Positions 46,180-57,904 of a DNA stretch of 64,000 nucleotides are shown one piece after another (positions within the stretch are counted from its first letter, which is position 1; each line of letters begins with the position of its first letter). The stretch spans positions 12,240,450 through 12,304,449 of the forward strand of contig NC_134026.1 of NCBI RefSeq assembly GCF_964204645.1. The letters are read 5' to 3'. Both the position numbers and the translations under genes were made by a program. The notes under the pieces are model-generated. The model was given only the letters and a program-made list of their open reading frames with translations, did not search any database and was not told where the DNA came from. The stretch is from Tubulanus polymorphus. Its lineage: Eukaryota > Nemertea > Palaeonemertea > Tubulaniformes > Tubulanidae.

Positions 46180-47985
46180 AAACTGTTTCGTTAATAGTTT
46201 TCTTTATATGAAAAGTGTTCATAGGAATTGAAATTTGGAGTGATATCAGTCACTGCTGTAACCCTTTTTCATTGTCAGTTCTTTTTTGGAATTCAAGTAG
46301 ATTAGTGAAAATATCAATGATGAAGTTCACTTAATATATCAAGTACCGTTTTTACTGTCGCATGCGAGTCGAAACAAAAAGATCTATCCAACTGCATATC
46401 TTCGGGTATAAACTGTGATATCCTTCAGTATGTTATGAATATCTTTAAAAATTTGTGTTCTAGTATAATACCCGAAGGTTTAACTATCGGACACATAAAA
46501 GATTCGCCATAATCAAAGTTTTTAAGAAAATCTTTCTTCGAGAAAGAAAGATCTTTAAAAGAAGGATTGGCGTCAAACTAATCCATAATGGACTGTTGTG
46601 AATTTATTGAATAATCCACCTGAGAAATTTAAAGATTTCGAAGCGAAATTTATTCATATAAATCAAAAATGCATGAATAACTTGACGTTATTTGCGGGTC
46701 TCATGAAACACTTTCGTGCGCTCTTTTTAAATCTAAAATAGAATAAATACATGCGTGTTTCGTTATAAACAAGGTTAAATTCCAAACGCACATGAAATAT
46801 GGAGCCTGTATCACACGATGTACACATCTTGAATTTTCTCTAACTACGTAGGCCCTTTCCAAATGGGAATTGTACAGTTTTTTAACGGCCGACATTCAGA
46901 GGCACCTAAAAACCGGTTGTATAGCACTTGAGATTTTCAGTGTAGGGCACATCTCACATCGACACGGCACGCGGTCGGTGGTTTAATGGTAACACATCCG
47001 GGGCCGGTTGCTCAAAAGTTGGTTAAAGATAACCGGCTGTTAAATACCATAGTAACAATGAAATTTCAATTGTCACCATATCAACTATCCACTGGTTAAC
47101 TCTAACCAACTTTTGAGCAACCGGCCCCTTGTCATTACAAGTTTTACAGTTGACGAATTCAAAAAAAGATGTCTTTGATTACGTTTTAAACATATTATTC
47201 TTCTTAATTACATTTCGCTGATTCCATAGATATTTTTTTCATGAAAATTGCTCCAGTTATAACGGATTTAAACATACATGTAAAATGATTATTTTCAAAA
47301 TATTCAATTTTCTCCGATTTTGAAGAAATTCTGACACAATATCATCTCCACTCGACACATGATTTTACTTCGGCGCCTTTGAAGGGAGTGTCACTTGTTG
47401 TTGAGTTCATATTTAGTCAAACAAGAAGATATGCCTGATTCCTTTTTAAAATTTAGATTTCAACGGATATCATCAAATTACTAGAAATGGACAGCAGCTT
47501 TCGGTCATCCGCAAAAAAATACCTAAAATGCTCTCCTAGGGTTATGGAAAAACATGTCACGAAACATACGGAAAATCCTTTGTTTGGTAGACTGAAATTA
47601 TTGAACTCTTAAATAGCAACATTCAGAGAAACAAAAACATAAGAATATATTCTCGCCCACCCTTAAAAAAACAACGTGATTTCAATTGAAGATGACACGT
47701 AGCCTCATATCAAATGATATGAACGCAACAGAGCCTATTCATTCTCTTTACGAGGATGGGTCTCCACACTCATAGGATACGATACGAGATTCGTGGGTAC
47801 GAATGATGAATACAACCGATAAAGCGCCAATTTCACTGATTCTTGCACATAAAGGTGTTTTAGAGTAATCTAGTTAACAGGTGTGTTTTAGGAGTATTTT
47901 GAATTTAAATTCAAATCGGGATTCATGACGAATATTGAGCATTCTAGGGCTGGAGCAAGAAACGTGTGGGATCGTCCGCCAATGG
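46180..47985 (+). repeat. Long direct repeat, copy 1
   Basis: It shares CTGTTTCGTTAATAGTT, AAAAGTGTTCATAGGAATTG, GGAGCCTGTATCACAC, TTTTTTAACGGCCGACATTC, ATTACATTTCGCTGATTCC, TCCACTCGACACA and AGGGCTGGAGCAAGAA blocks, in that order, with copy 2. It carries its own MITE (47000-47128) and runs into the GIY-YIG frame. Confidence 0.88.
47000..47128. mobile_element. 129-bp MITE, perfect 26-bp inverted ends
   Basis: GGGGCCGGTTGCTCAAAAGT (continuing TGGTTA) and its exact inverse bound the element. Copy 2 of the host repeat lacks it. Related to 35456-35593. Confidence 0.93.
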
Positions 47986-48398
47986 TATCGCCAAAGAAAT
48001 ACAATAATAAACTTAGTAACATATTGATTAACAACAAACCGAAAACCGAATCCCTAAACTGTGGAATTTATAAAATACCTTGTAAAGTTTGCGACAAAGT
48101 ATATATAGGAGAAACAAGTCGGAATCTTAATCAACGCATAAAAGAGCATAAATTAGATGTAAAAAACTTTAAACCTGAAAGCGGAGTTGCTAGTCATGTT
48201 TTTCAGACTTCACACAATTTTGATTTTGCTAATGCTGAATTAATTTACCTTTGCAGCGATAAAACTAGAAGACATATTTTGGAATCTGCATTAATTATTG
48301 AAAATTCGAACAACGTTGTAAACCTTAACAATGGTTTTTCACCCCATAATAAACTTATATCAAAATTCCTCTGTAAACTGGTTAAACTCAACACTTGA
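47925..48398 (+). CDS. GIY-YIG endonuclease of Penelope type, single open frame
   Basis: A 157-codon frame from ATG 47925 to the stop at 48396. Residues about 46-75 read CGIYKIPCKVCDKVYIGETS, the GIY..YIG core with the two extra cysteines typical of Penelope-like elements. It is followed by R (RIKEH), a SHVFQTSHNFDF block (H) and ESALIIE with the catalytic Glu. No reverse transcriptase frame lies upstream, so it is either the 3' tail of a truncated Penelope element or a solo derivative. The upstream border and the first 20 codons lie in the long direct repeat, whose copy 2 loses the frame after about 63245. The frame is undamaged; whether it is expressed is unknown. Confidence 0.82.
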   Translation: MTNIEHSRAGARNVWDRPPMVSPKKYNNKLSNILINNKPKTESLNCGIYKIPCKVCDKVYIGETSRNLNQRIKEHKLDVKNFKPESGVASHVFQTSHNFDFANAELIYLCSDKTRRHILESALIIENSNNVVNLNNGFSPHNKLISKFLCKLVKLNT

Positions 48399-50164
48399 TT
48401 TCCCCTTTGATTATTTGTTATTTCCCCAAATTTTCAAAATTTTACAAGCAAAGATAATATACTTCATGCTTTTGGTGCAGAAAAAAATACATGTCCACAA
48501 AATGCAAATTGTGTTTTCAAAGTAAACGATTGAGTGTGGAATTGTTTCGAATTCAAGGTTTTGCCATTAACACTCCGGTATTTTTCGATAAGATAAGTCA
48601 AACTATTGTTGTGATGGCCAGTTGAATACTTCATCATTATATTGAAAGATATATTATACTTAATGCATCTTTTCTTAGGCCTTACAGCTTTCTCTATTGG
48701 TTAGCGTTGTGATCACTCAAAATTAACCATAAGTTTGAATTCTCACTGATCTACTACATCTCTATAACAAAAATATATTTCATATCAGGCAATTAGCTTT
48801 GATCTGTGGTCAGTGGACAGCAGCTACGAAACATTTAAAACTACTACATTATCATTCCATCTATTCATGTATATATAATATGATATGATATCTTCTTTGT
48901 TCAGTTTAAAAGTCTTGATCGTAAAAGTTTGACAAGTCTCGCATGTTGGTACCGATACGCACGTTCACGCGAGTGAAATGTGCACGTTACAGGCTCAAAT
49001 GCGCACGTTACAATTACAAATGGAAACGTTTTTCGTTCAAAACCCTACGTAAAAATCTTATGCATTTTAGCGGAATTTCAAAGTTAGCTCGCTACCTACA
49101 ACAAAAATCGGACAAGACTTTTTCAAGCGACAAATTTAAATGTAAGAGCTAGTAGTACTAACGAAGGATTCACTAAACATATAAATTACTTATGGGGGTT
49201 CTGGTTAGCACTGGTAACTGGTCTGTACTGGTCAAGCATTGGTCAGTTAAACAATTTTTAGATTAATGCCCACATCATATCTAGTTATTTGACACCAAAC
49301 AACTTAATTGTTTGCAAACAAATAATTTACTATATGGTCAGTACTGGTCATGCATTGGTCAGTTAAAAGACCATGGTCCACGCCACATTTGATACCAAAC
49401 ATGATTGGATTGTGTCGTTTCGAAAATTTATCTGTTGGGCAATTTGTGGTCAGCCCTGGTTCGTTAGGTTCTTATTTTGCGGGCATTTTATCTCGAACCA
49501 CCGAAAGACCGAATCACTAATTAATTCACCAGATCGTTAATTGCTGAAAATGAAGATTAGTGTTTAACTAATAGTCCTTGTCTGAACAAAATGTCACTGG
49601 TATGGGTCCTTCTATGGAATCATGTCCTTAACTGTACACCGTACTGTACCTTTGTACTGTATCTTTTTATGTTCACTACTACCGTAATTGACTATGATGT
49701 TTTCAAGTAGTCTTAAGTACCGCTAATAGCCGAAAGTCGTTGATTTATGTGAAATTTACATACAGCGCCACCCGTTGATAGTAAAACTAACCCGAGCAAT
49801 ACGGGTGTTAAATAGATACGCTAGCAAACCGGCATTCTCATAATGAAAAAAGATTTGATAATAATAGGCTAAAAGTGTACCGCGTGGGCTTCTAGAAAGC
49901 CTGTGGCCTTCCCAAATTTTAATTGTCCTGTCCGATTTGGTTTCGTCCAATTGAGAGACTGCCTTTTCCAGTCAGGGCATTTTTGGATCACGTCACTCAG
50001 GAAATGACTTACGCTTTTGGCCACTGTCGGTTCCACATGTTTCATTTGAGCTATAGACCACAATGGTGACACCATGATGGTCAGAAACTGACCAGTTGAG
50101 ATATCCCTGAGTCTGAACACTTGACTTCTAATTTCGGAAATTTAAGTCATGTTTGTTTTCAAAC
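48399..50164. other. Intergenic stretch with scattered ACTGGTCA words
   Basis: Between 49200 and 49450 the words ACTGGTCAGT/CTGGTCA recur, related to the GACCA-rich array that follows. No gene. Confidence 0.5.
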
Positions 50165-51015
50165 TACTAAGGAATTATCATTGCAAATTCGATAAACTGA
50201 CCATCACTGACCACCACTGACCAATTCAAACTTCTTGAATCTGAGAACTATATATCGCGTTATGGTGTCAAACTAGAAAGGATTCGCCATAAATATTTAG
50301 AATTCATAAATTGACCATCACTGACCACCACTGACTAATTCATACTTCTCGAATATGAGAAAGTTATAGAGCCTACCGCGTTATGGTGTCATACTAGAAA
50401 GGATTCGCCATTGAAAATTCATGAATTGACCATCACTGACCACCACTGACCAATTCAAATTTCTCGAATGTGAGAACGATATATCGGTACCGCATTTTGT
50501 GTGAAACTAGAAAGGATTCGCCATTGAAAATTCATGAATTGACCATCACTGACCACCACTGATCAATTCATAATTCTCGAATATGTGAAAGATATACCGC
50601 GTTATGGTGTCAAACGAGAAAGGATTCGCCATTGAAAATTCATGAATTGACCATTACTGACCACCACTGACCAATTTCAACTCGAATATGAGAACTATAT
50701 ACCGGTACCGAATTTTGTGTGCAACTAGAAAGGATTCGTCATTGAAAATTCATAAATTGACCATCAGTGTCCAACACTGACCAATTCAAACTTTCTCGAA
50801 AATAAGAACGATATACCAGTACCGCATTTGGTGTGAAACTAGAAAGGATTCGCCATTGAAAATTCACCATCACTGACCACCACTGACCAATTCATGCTTC
50901 TCGAATGTAAGAACGATATACCGGTACCGCATTTGGTGTGAAACTAGAAATGATTCGTCATTAAAACTCATAAATTGACAATCGCTGACCACCACTGCCC
51001 AAGTGAACCTTCTCG
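50165..51015. repeat. Tandem array, about eight units of roughly 110 bp
   Basis: Units begin near 50270, 50392, 50505, 50613, 50721, 50836 and 50940, plus a partial first one. Each contains ACTAGAAAGGATTCGCCATT, TTGACCATCACTGACCACCA and ATATACCG. Spacing varies from 104 to 122 bp. This is a minisatellite, not a CRISPR: there are no distinct spacers. Confidence 0.95.
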
Positions 51016-51566
51016 AATATCGTGGTCGAAAGTGCTGCCGTCGTATTGCTATTTCTATAGACCAGCAGTATGTTTTGCTACTGATTTTGAATGGCGTTGA
51101 CATGATGGAAATGTATTACCCTAAATAGGTTACACATCTGGATCACAGCACCTCACTTGCCGCAGTGCATTATTTTTCACTACATAGTAAATGCATAAAC
51201 TTTTTTACTACTTGACTCGAAGCTTGACTCGAATCATCTGAACAGTACTGCGTTTGAAAACTCAGCGAATAGAAAATGTTTGCGAGATGCGCCTACAAAT
51301 AAGTTATGATAAGATTAAATCTATGGTTATTCGATGCTTAAAAAAACAATTAAATCACAAGATGACTATCACCCATCGTTCAACCAATCCGCGCGATACC
51401 AATTTATTAAATCATTAAACGCATTGGGCTCCTAATATTTGAAATCATTTGTTACACTATTTGTTCTTTAGACTTGGTCACTTTTGTTTCAGAAAACCGC
51501 GTACTAGACCAGTGATCACCAAGGCATTAAAAAAGTTATGAAAATTTGATGGTAACGATTTTTCTT
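51016..51566. other. Unassigned spacer
   Basis: No supported feature. Confidence 0.4.
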
Positions 51567-53503
51567 TCAAAAAACTGTTGCGTTAATATTTCAAGTTTTG
51601 TTTTTTTCTCTTGTATAGAATTCACTATGAAAAGTGTTCAGGAATTGAAATTTGTTGTGATATCAGTCACCTGTTAGGTCCTATGGCCCTTTTTCATTAT
51701 CAGTTCTTTATTGCACTATCATGCACTCTTTTTAAATCTAAAATAGAAAAAAAACATATGTGTTTCATTATAAACAAGGTTAATTTCCGAACGCAATGGA
51801 ATATGGAGCCTGTATCACACATTACACATCTAGCATTTTCTCTAACTACGTAGGTCCCTTCCAAATGGCAATTGTTCAGTTTTTTAACGGCCGACATTCA
51901 GGAGGGAGGCAAAACAGATGGTAGCGCTTGAGATTTTCAGTGTAGGCCACATCTCACATCGACTCGGCTCGCGGTCGGTTAGTGTTTAATGTTGACCGTT
52001 AACCAGAACGTCTGCTTGATCAGTAAGCCTTTTATCATGGCCCAGTTGGGCCCCACGCTTTCTATTCTCTGACATCGTTCTCGAGGCTCGAGGGACCAAT
52101 TTCCTAAATTCTGCAGGAATATAGATAGGAACGAACTAACCCATATGATTTTCTGTACAACACTGACTCAACTTTATTTAACGACTTAACATACACAATA
52201 TAATGCCTGGTCAGGCATGAAGGAGGCTTACAGAAATAAAGGCCAAATCCAGAGTTATTACCACATACACATAAGCCAAACACAATTCAGGACAACAGTT
52301 GACGAATTCAGAACACTTTTTTCAAATGTCTTTGATAACATCTTAAACATAGTATTCTTCTTGACGTATTGGCCCCACTCCGCGCAGTTGCGCCACGCAC
52401 GGGATTTACGCGAAGCAGCATAACACAAACATGGCCACTCTCTCAATTTTCAATGATAGAAATCGTGTGTGCATTTCAATCATTTCGGCTGTAAGGGTTT
52501 TAAGGCACAATATGAGTTGATGATGTGATATGGCGATGTTGATTAATGATAATTCCGCAGTGACGCTAGTCACGAACGGTGCCGATTGAATGTACAGCTG
52601 CCAAAAACACTGAAATGTGCGTAGTTGCGTAACTATTTGCAGTGAATTGCAGACGAAACATGAAGCCTTAACGGCCGTTTAAAAATTATACCAATCGCAA
52701 TTGTAAAATAAAAATGAGATAGAACCTAAGTTAAAATTCTGGCCATTTCTAAAATGTTATTACTAATTTTTAGTCAGTGCGGAACGTTTAGTATTCCAAC
52801 AATAATGAGGGGTGGTAGGTAGTCATGCAATTCAAGTCATCATTTATTACACGTTACTTCCGTGTTGTTGAAAATCTCGCGAGTCCTGGACCAAACCCCA
52901 ATGAACAATGTGATCTGTGTGCTGGCCACAAATGCACACAGATCACACTACACTACCCATTACACACTCCAGTACCCACAGCTTTCATATATCCATCCAA
53001 ATATTTAGTGTCTTTCTTCCTGGATTACATTTCGCTGATTCCAAAGATATGTTTTTTTTAATGAAAATTGCTCCAGTTATAACGGATTTAAACATAAATG
53101 TAAAATCATATTTTCAAAATATTCAATTTTCTCCGATTTTGAAGAAATTCTGACACAATATCATCTCCACTCGACACAACATTTTACTTCGGCGCCTTTT
53201 AAGGGAGTGTCCCTTAAAGTTGAGTTCATACTTAGTCAAACAAGGAGATATGCCTGATTCCTTTTTAAAATTAAAATTTCGACAGATTTCATCAAATTAC
53301 TACAAAGGGACAGCAGCTTTCGGCCATCCGCGAGAAATACCTAAAATGCAGCCCTAGGGTTATGGAAAAACAGGACACGAAACGTTCCTTTGTTTGGTAG
53401 ACTGAAATGATTGAACACTTAAATAGCAACATTCAGAGAAACAAAAACATAAGAATATATTCTCGCCCAACCGTTGAAAAAAACATAACGTAATGATATG
53501 AGG
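51567..53503 (+). repeat. Long direct repeat, copy 2, first part
   Basis: The same block order as 46180-47690. It has an extra segment of about 650 bp at 52365-53020 that copy 1 lacks. It is cut at 53503 by the Mutator-like insertion and resumes at 62886. Confidence 0.88.
52365..53020. other. Extra segment within direct-repeat copy 2
   Basis: Absent between TATTATTCTTCTT and ATTACATTTCGCTG of copy 1. It begins GACGTATTGGCCCC and holds a CCCATTACACACTCC tract. No inverted ends or coding frame recognised. Confidence 0.6.
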
Positions 53504-53767
53504 CAGTTCCTGAATTTCGCTGAAAAAGCTGAATCACTGAAACGCTGAAACGCTCAAATAAAAACGCTGAAATTTCAGGGAATTTCCGAAAAACGCCGAA
53601 ATTTCAGGGAATTCCCGAAAAACGCTGAAATCGTGCTAGGTACCGACAATACACGTTTTGAAATATTTTCCGGGCCGGTGTCCGCTGACGAGTCCTGAAC
53701 CGTGTTTTAGTCTCTAGCTTCGGTTACAGAGACATGCATGGACAGTATGTGTGCAGTATACTTCTAG

Positions 53768-55085
53768 AGGGCCACTTGTTGGGCAAAAGGTAGAAAGTTT
53801 CTTTTGTCCAATGTCGTATAGCGCCGCCGCGGTCGAAAATCGAACTAATCTGTCAAGTCGATAATTTTCTAAGTGAGAAGACGCCGCGTTCAGTTCGCGG
53901 TACACTGTACGTACAGTTTTTCGATACACTGCTGTTCAACAAATTTGTTTTGAAGTTGAAGTTCACAGCGCGCTATTCAGTTTTCAGAAGTAGAGGGCTT
54001 AAATAACATCATTCGTAAGATCTCAGATTGAATATTTTCATCAGATTCAGAGCTCAGTTCATTGTTTAAAATGTGTTATTTCATGTATTAGACAGAGTTA
54101 CTTCTATTACTCTGACAGGAGTTTTCATGTCATAATTTTTTTACCTCATGTGTAACTCAATTATAGCAGAGTTGATTGTTTAATTATCAATTATTAATTT
54201 ATAAATAAATTAGTATTATTAATTTAATTATTGGAATGATTATTATTAAGAGATATGACATTGTAAACATATATATAATGCACAGATATGGATGTTATAT
54301 ATAATCCAAAGATATGGATGTTATAATGATAATGTATTTCTACTCGCATAGAAATGAGACTAAAGTTTTCCTGTTTGGATATTATAAAAGCCTATAAGTC
54401 CTTTGCCAAGGATATGAATGGTTTGTGATGATATTATGTTAACTAAATTCATTTGTTGGTTGAACGATTTCAATTAATATCGCAATATTTAGCATTCGTG
54501 ATGTAATTAATATGATAGAGATATGGCCATTTGTCTATTGTTTATGTTAGCAAAAGATTGCATTTGATATAGAAGGCTTTAAAATCTTTTGATGTATGGT
54601 TGAGATTTTCAAAATAAATGTGATGCTTACATGAGATAATTGGAACTAGATGTTTTATTTCATTTTTATCAAGTATCGATGGATGAGAAGTCTTTCGACG
54701 ATGTGCAGTTAGCCCATAAGAGTTTGCCTTAAAATACCAGTCTAAGCTGAATTTAATTCATACCGCCGTTACAGTACCATAAAATTCACACAAAATCTTT
54801 AGCGTCATTGGAATAGGACGTCCCCTGTTTCACATCCGGCAGGTGTGTTGACGGTGGGTAAGTTTAATAAGGTACACCAAATCTATTAAAACGATCGCTA
54901 TTTTAAAATCAAATCATCCCGAAGAAATTGGGGATTCGAACCTATCGGATATATACTGGTACTCGGCGTCTTTCCACTCAACAAAACATCGTCAATAACA
55001 TTAGTTCTTATTATTGCTAAGTAGCGGCGCTACCGGTACTGTCGATCGGACATTAGAAACTTTCTACCTTTTGCACTTGTTGGAC
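53768..55085. mobile_element. Inverted-repeat element related to the 34.5-37.1 kb fold-back
   Basis: CACTTGTTGGGCAAAAGGTA (53773) is matched inverted by TACCTTTTGCACTTGTTG (about 55067). Homology extends inward over about 100 bp and to the inner palindrome arms (AAACTTTCTACC, TAGCGCCGC, GACGCC). The interior is AT-rich without a recognised gene. Confidence 0.7.
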
Positions 55086-55860
55086 AAATTAATTCGCTTG
55101 AAATCCGGATTTTTAATGCATACAGGCAGCATAATGAGGAAAACCCATTCACAAACCGTGCAAGCCATCTTAAACACTATGCTCAATATTCCCTGCAAGA
55201 CGCAAAATATCTTATTTGAACGTTCATGTATAAAACATGGAGCAACTTTTTTTTTGTCAACACGTTGATGGGCGACGGACTATGTCACTATGTATTCTCT
55301 GAAGGAGGTAAATTAAATTTGACAGCTAGTTTTATAAATGATGCAGCTTTTGGACAAAAGGGATCTAACTAAATTTCTTTTTAAATCACTGTGGAATGGA
55401 ATGGAATGGAATTGACGCCAATGGCATGCAGTAGGCCCCTACGTATGGGTCATACTGATTAGCGTCAACCAATTAATCTAAATCGGGCAAACCATTCAAC
55501 AACTGTGAATAATATATTTGCTGTGGCGTGATAATAATTAGTTTTTTTCTGAAGAAATGACATACCAACTGTTAGAAAAATGTACCGATTCTTATTTTTA
55601 GACTACTACTGAATCTATAAAAGGAGGAGTCATAGACAAAGTTGATTTGCTTAGCTGGAGACACTTCTTGTCAAGTACATCATCTCAAGTACTGGGTGTT
55701 TTGTAAGTTTAATTTCAGTATTTATTTACTAAGTGCTGTTCCCTCGGACCTCAGTGCTTTCAAACTAGGCCCAACCCATAGGCTATATAGTCCAGGGTGT
55801 ATAAGCCACTATTCTTTTATATCCTACTAAAATGCACCTTTTTCTATTTTTAGATTCAGG
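55086..55860. other. Unassigned interior of the Mutator-like insertion
   Basis: A GGAAT run lies at 55393-55411. No gene recognised. Confidence 0.4.
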
Positions 55861-56195
55861 CTTAAGCCTAGCGCACATCGACACTGCGATTGGAGACAAC
55901 TAGTTGCTACCGAACGATTACCCCGCGCACATCGAAATCTAGTTACAACCGGTCAGTTGCAGCAACTGCATGGCGCGTGTCTATCGTCGAGATCCAGAGC
56001 GCGCACATCGACGGATATGACTGCGATATGATATGACTGCGGATATGACTGCGACTCGACGCTTACCAATCGTAAGCTCGCTCACATCGACACATTCAAG
56101 CAACTGATCGTATCCAGCCAGTTCCTCTCATGCGCCGAAAACTGCCTTGCAACTAGTTGTCTCCAATCGCAGTGTCGATGTGCGCTAGGCTTTAG
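55861..56195. mobile_element. MITE with 46-bp inverted ends
   Basis: CTTAAGCCTAGCGCACATCG at the left and (rc) CTAAAGCCTAGCGCACATCG at the right continue identically to AACTAGTTG, 45 of 46 bases. The word GCGCACATCGA recurs through the interior. Confidence 0.93.
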
Positions 56196-56542
56196 AATGT
56201 GCAAATTTTTTGAGATACTGAGAAATCAACTGGCACCAGTAAACTTCAACTGCGAAATTTGCAGCAGGATAGCTGAACGACACAATTTCTAAAAATAAAA
56301 TGGCTATTCGAATGCTATTTCAATAATAACTTGATTCAACCAGAGACAAATAAGTCAATTGCGGATGTACAGTACACCCACTTTTTCTTCCCTGTTTCCT
56401 GGTACCAAATTTTTAGTCTTAAGCTAAGCGTTATTCTAAGGTATGCTAGTGGATTTCATTAGAATATGAAGCAATGGAACCAGAATTCTAGCCAGAGTTA
56501 AGCGAACTATTGATTCTGATATAATGTAGGAACTGATTTCCT

Positions 56543-56776
56543 TTGTGTACTCTTGCAGAATGTGTTATGTATTATTTCAAGCTGTTAAATAATATAGTTA
56601 GACAAACGTCCAATAATGGATCTTTCTTGTTGACTCGTTTATTTTGTGAGTTAAGAGTTCCAGTCAATCCACAATGTGCAGCCTTCATCTTCACTAAAGC
56701 CAAGCCTGTGTATGGGAAAATATCGTTCGACTCCTATAGGCCAGACGAATCAAAGCATGCAATAAATTGCAGATAG
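56543..56776 (+). other. Unrecognised open frame inside the Mutator-like insertion
   Basis: 77 codons including AFIFTKAKPVYGKISFDSYR. It runs into the duplicated segment A (56748). No family recognised; possibly a captured exon piece. Confidence 0.25.
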
Positions 56777-57491
56777 TAGTCTCCGGCAAGTCGAAAGAGA
56801 AAGTAAACCAGGTTTTACCCCGTACCCTACCAGGGAACAAAGACACTTAAAGACTCCTTCCTCCTTGTAGAAATTGTAGAAATATGGCACTCAATCGTAG
56901 CAATGCTAAGTACAGTATACTATGACGGTTGAACCTTTATTAAGGAATTTCAATGACACCGAAAATAGAATCAAAATAATCTTTAGTTCCATGCTAGCAC
57001 TTAATTTGGGTTATCAGGTTCAGCCTAACTGTACTTTCATTCAGCTACTACTTGTATGAGACTTGGCAAAGATAAGTTGCAAGAAATCACCAAACATAAG
57101 AAAAAATATTGTGAATTAATATTACTGTAATTAAGAATTTATTCAAATGAAGTGATAACTTCATTGTTAGATCGTACCGGTATATGCACATAAAACTATG
57201 GCAAAAAACACATCTAGCAATCCGCAATCGATCAAGTCGATCATGACGACGACCTTAAGGCTTGTCTCTGTAACCGAAGCTAGAGCATAAAACACGGTTC
57301 AGGACTCGTCAGCGGACACCGGCCCGGAAAACATTTCAAAACGTGTATTGTCGGTACCTAGCACGATTTCAGCGTTTTTCGGGAATTCCCTGAAATTTCG
57401 GCGTTTTTCGGAAATTCCCTGAAATTTCAGCGTTTTTATTTCAGCGTTTCAGCTTTTCAGTGTTTCAGCTTTTTCAGCGAAGTTCAGGAAC
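56748..57491 (+). repeat. Duplicated block A-B, first copy
   Basis: A (56748-56937) and B (56945-57491) recur as A' (57493-57690) and B' (62345-62885). B ends with a full copy of the right Mutator-like inverted terminus (about 57255-57491). Confidence 0.9.
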
Positions 57492-57492
57492 C

Positions 57493-57690
57493 GGACAAAT
57501 CAAAGCATGCAATACATTGCAAATAGAAGTCTCCGGGAAGTTGAAAGAGAAAGTAAACCAGGTTTACCCCGTACTCTACCCGGGAACAAAGACACTTAAA
57601 GACTCCTTCCTCCTTGTAGAAATTGTAGAAATATGGCACCCAATCGTAGGAATGCTAAGTACAGTATACTATGACGGTTGAACCTGTATT
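57493..57690 (+). repeat. Duplicated segment A', second copy
   Basis: About 90 percent similar to 56748-56937 by eye. It contains an open frame (IEVSGKLKEKVNQVYPVLYP ... STVYYDG) that is shifted in the first copy by one extra T (GGTTTTACCCC). Confidence 0.9.
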
Positions 57691-57697
57691 CTGAAAC

Positions 57698-57711
57698 ATG
57701 GTGGCAGCGTG
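57698..57711 (+). promoter_or_regulatory. Gypsy primer-binding site candidate
   Basis: TGGTGGCAGCGTG follows ...GAAACA, the same bases that end the 3' LTR. The tRNA was not identified. Confidence 0.5.
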
Positions 57712-57904
57712 TGAAACGATGGTACCCATATAATTCAACCGGTGTTGATGAACTTGAGACAGTTAACCGTTGTTAATGGATATTTGCCTGGATTTCAACC
57801 GATGTTCAATACTTGATTATAAGAATTGGCTGTGATTATATTTTGTGTTACGAGGATTGTATAGTGGAATATTCTGAAAAGTGGCAAGTACGTAATTCTT
57901 AAAT

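Noticed and set aside
50165-51015. CRISPR-like array
   Set aside because: Eukaryotic setting, units of 104-122 bp that are continuous, no unique spacers.
55014-55268. 84-codon frame as a Mutator transposase piece
   Set aside because: No MULE or zinc-finger motif; it overlaps an inverted-repeat end.
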